A stretch of DNA of 52,298 nt from Acidovorax sp. CCYZU-2555 (GTDB lineage: Bacteria > Pseudomonadota > Gammaproteobacteria > Burkholderiales > Burkholderiaceae_C). Shown in pieces: positions 50,139 to 52,298 of this stretch. The position numbers were made by a program, and so were the translations under genes. A model generated the notes under the pieces. The model did no database searches and had not been told where the DNA came from. It was given only the letters and a program-made list of their open reading frames with translations. Location of the stretch: assembly GCF_018413525.1 (NCBI RefSeq), contig NZ_JAHCDD010000039.1:1-52298 (forward strand). The letters are read 5' to 3'. The stretch's first letter is position 1; every line of letters begins with the position of its first letter.

Positions 50139-52298
50139 GCGACGCCTTGCCCACATCGCTGCCCAACGCGCTGCCGCGCCCCGCGGATGAACTGCAGGCG
50201 CTGCAGCGCGCCTGGGAGCCGCCCAAGGGCTGGCGGCGCTTTTCGGCGGTGAACAACAGCCAGGTCGGCATCTACTACCTGGCGACGGCGCTGGTGTTCT
50301 TCGTGCTCGCGGGAATCCTGGCGCTGATCATGCGCGCGCAGCTGGCGTTGCCCGACAGCACGCTGGTCGCCGCCGGCACCTACAACCAGCTGTTCACCAT
50401 GCACGGCTCGGTGATGATGTTCCTGTTCGCCGTGCCCGTGGTCGAGGCCGTCGCCGTGTGGCTGCTGCCCAATATGCTGGGCGCGCGCGATCTGCCGTTT
50501 CCGCGGCTTTCGGCCTATGCGTTCTGGGCCTATGCGATCGGCGGCCTGGCGTTCTTCATCACCATCTTTTTCGGCGCCTCGCCCGATGGCGGCTGGTTCA
50601 TGTACCCGCCGCTGACCAGCAAGGAGTTTTCGCCCGGCATAGGCGCCGACTGGTGGCTGCTGGGCATTGGCTTCATCGAGATTTCGGCGATCGCGGGCGC
50701 GATCGAGCTGATCATCGGCATTCTTTTCACGCGCGCGCCGGGCATGTCGCTGATGAAGATGCCGCTGTTCGCCTGGGCGGTGCTGGTCGCGGCGCTGATG
50801 GTGATCTTCGCGTTTCCGGCGCTGATCGCGGGCACGCTGCTGCTCGAACTCGAGCGCGCGTTCGACTGGCCGTTCTTCATTCCCGCGCGCGGCGGCGATC
50901 CGCTGCTGTGGCAGCACCTGTTCTGGTTCTTCGGCCATCCCGAGGTCTACATCATCTTCCTGCCGGCGGCGGGCATGGTGACGATGATGGTGCCGGTGAT
51001 GGCCGGCACGCCGCTGGTGGGCTACCGCGCCATCGTGTGGGCGCTGGTGGCCGTCGGCGCGATCAGCTTTTTGCTGTGGATGCACCATATGTTCACCGCA
51101 GGCCTGGGGCCGCTGGCCTTGCATGTGACGTCGGTGGCGAGCTTTGCCGTGGCCATTCCCAGCGGCGTGCAGGTGTTCGCCTGGATCGCAACGTTCTGGA
51201 AAGGCCGCGTGCGCATGCTGGCGCCCTCGCTGTTCCTGCTGGGTTTTCATTTCGTCTTCGTGCTCGGCGGCCTCACGGGCGTGATGCTCGCGGTGCTGCC
51301 GTTCGACTGGCAGGCGCACGACAGCTATTTCGTCGTCGCCCATCTGCACTACGTGCTCATAGGGGGCCTGGTGTTTCCGCTGTTCGCGGGCATCTATTAC
51401 TGGGCGCCGCTGTACAACGGCCAGCGCCTGTCCGAGCGCCTGGCGCGCTGGAGCTTCTGGCTGATGTTCGGTGGCTTCAATCTGGCGTTCTTTCCCATGC
51501 ATATCGCGGGCCTGGCGGGCATGCCGCGGCGCGTGTATACCTATGCCGATGGGCTGGGGTGGACGCTGTGGAATCTGCTGTCCACCGTGGGATCATTCAT
51601 CTTTGCCGCGGGCGTGCTGCTGTGTCTGATCGATCTGGTGCGCACGCTGGCGCGGCCTGAGCGCGAACACGGCGACCCATGGAATGCGGATTCGCTCGAA
51701 TGGCTGCCCCAGGGCGATTACGGCGTGCGCAGCATTCCGCAGATCGAAGCGCGTGCGCCGCTGTGGCACAGGCCGTCGCTGGCCAGCGAAGTGGAAGAGG
51801 GCCGCCATTGGCTGCCGGGCACGGTGTTCGGCGGGCGCGAGACGCTGGTCACCAGCCCGGTGGACGCGCGCATACGGCATCTGCTGCGCCTGCCCAGCGA
51901 CGGCTGGTCGCCGTTCATCGCCGCCGCGGGAACGGCCGGTTTCTTCCTGCTGCTGACCGTGTACTGGATTGTGCCGGCCTTCATTTCGGGCGCGATTTCG
52001 GTGATCGCCATGCTGGTCTGGCTCTGGGGATCGGACCTGCCGCCGCTGCGGCCCAAGGCCACGATCGGCGACGGCGTGAGCGTGCCCACGGCGGCCACGG
52101 GCCGGGCCTCGCATTCGTGGTGGGCGACCCTGATTTTGCTGGCCGTGGACGCGACGATCTTTGCGTCGTTTGCGTTCGCGCATATCCATGTGTCGATGGC
52201 GCTGGATGTCTGTCCGCCGCCGGGCGCCAGCCTGCCCGTGGGCGGGCTCTGGCCCGCGGGCCTGCTGCTAGGTGCGTCGGCGCTGATGGTCTGGTCCC
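50135..52298 (+). CDS. ctaD: Cytochrome c oxidase subunit I, fused to a subunit III-like part (C-terminus cut by window edge)
   Basis: The frame from the ATG at 50135 is open to the edge, at least 721 residues. All catalytic ligands are visible: His90 (MHGSVMMF, low-spin heme), His268 and Tyr272 (GHPEVY, CuB with cross-link), His317/318 (MHHMFTAG, CuB), His403 and His405 (AHLHY, high-spin and low-spin hemes). About 12 helices end near residue 510. The rest contains further helices (FIAAAGTAGFFLLLTVYWIV, SWWATLILLAVDATIFASFA), the latter resembling subunit III. The ATGA overlap with coxB shows translational coupling. It is the terminal oxidase that reduces O2 and pumps protons. Confidence 0.92.
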   Translation, partial: MSDALPTSLPNALPRPADELQALQRAWEPPKGWRRFSAVNNSQVGIYYLATALVFFVLAGILALIMRAQLALPDSTLVAAGTYNQLFTMHGSVMMFLFAVPVVEAVAVWLLPNMLGARDLPFPRLSAYAFWAYAIGGLAFFITIFFGASPDGGWFMYPPLTSKEFSPGIGADWWLLGIGFIEISAIAGAIELIIGILFTRAPGMSLMKMPLFAWAVLVAALMVIFAFPALIAGTLLLELERAFDWPFFIPARGGDPLLWQHLFWFFGHPEVYIIFLPAAGMVTMMVPVMAGTPLVGYRAIVWALVAVGAISFLLWMHHMFTAGLGPLALHVTSVASFAVAIPSGVQVFAWIATFWKGRVRMLAPSLFLLGFHFVFVLGGLTGVMLAVLPFDWQAHDSYFVVAHLHYVLIGGLVFPLFAGIYYWAPLYNGQRLSERLARWSFWLMFGGFNLAFFPMHIAGLAGMPRRVYTYADGLGWTLWNLLSTVGSFIFAAGVLLCLIDLVRTLARPEREHGDPWNADSLEWLPQGDYGVRSIPQIEARAPLWHRPSLASEVEEGRHWLPGTVFGGRETLVTSPVDARIRHLLRLPSDGWSPFIAAAGTAGFFLLLTVYWIVPAFISGAISVIAMLVWLWGSDLPPLRPKATIGDGVSVPTAATGRASHSWWATLILLAVDATIFASFAFAHIHVSMALDVCPPPGASLPVGGLWPAGLLLGASALMVWS

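Overview
The window is a high-GC chromosomal segment of a betaproteobacterium, most likely Burkholderiales, family Comamonadaceae. This rests on an EarP-type elongation factor P (Arg32) next to earP, the order HU gene / tRNA-Val / ppiD / tRNA-His, Bug-family solute-binding proteins, and palindrome-rich intergenic repeats. No insertion sequence, phage gene, rRNA or CRISPR array was seen. Both ends cut a gene: a DEAD-box helicase on the left (C-terminus missing) and an aa3/caa3-type oxidase subunit I on the right (C-terminus missing).

Layout. 1-10.2 kb: housekeeping and mixed genes (rhlE, ettA, P1-family peptidase, YitT- and MHYT-type membrane proteins, rlmD, a lipoprotein, a Bax inhibitor-1 family protein, a GlcG/HbpS protein). 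10.3-24.5 kb: an iron-uptake island holding hemP, exbD, exbB, tonB, bfd, an alpha-hydroxy-acid oxidase, a PiuC-type hydroxylase, a Fiu-like receptor, a SWIB-domain protein, and two STN-domain TonB-dependent receptors that flank one sigma/anti-sigma hybrid gene. Four Fur-box-like palindromes lie in its promoters. 24.5-30.9 kb: a LysR regulator divergent from a Bug-type binding protein, a 2-oxoadipate dioxygenase/decarboxylase (HglS/DUF1338) and a PLP aminotransferase, which suggests catabolism of 2-aminoadipate; then a DHA2 exporter and a remnant of a VOC gene. 31-33.7 kb: dacC-type carboxypeptidase and rimO. 33.9-38 kb: a four-gene chemosensory-like operon (membrane CheA-like kinase, small MCP-tip protein, CheX-like phosphatase, CheY-like regulator) with no CheW. 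38-40.2 kb: an MFS exporter divergent from a LysR regulator. 40.2-45 kb: 86-bp tandem repeats, efp, earP, uvrC, pgsA. 45-48 kb: HU, tRNA-Val, ppiD, tRNA-His. 48-52.3 kb: two small cytochromes c and a terminal oxidase (subunit II with a cytochrome c domain, subunit I fused to a subunit III-like part).

The observations most worth a second look are the ECF sigma/FecR fusion (IutY-like architecture), broken by a frameshift in a (CG)5 tract between two signalling receptors; the CheW-less chemosensory operon; the HglS/aminotransferase/Bug cluster; and a recurring ACAAT box 6-7 nt before the start codon of rlmD, uvrC and pgsA, which suggests leaderless transcripts. All assignments come from reading the sequence; no database search was run.
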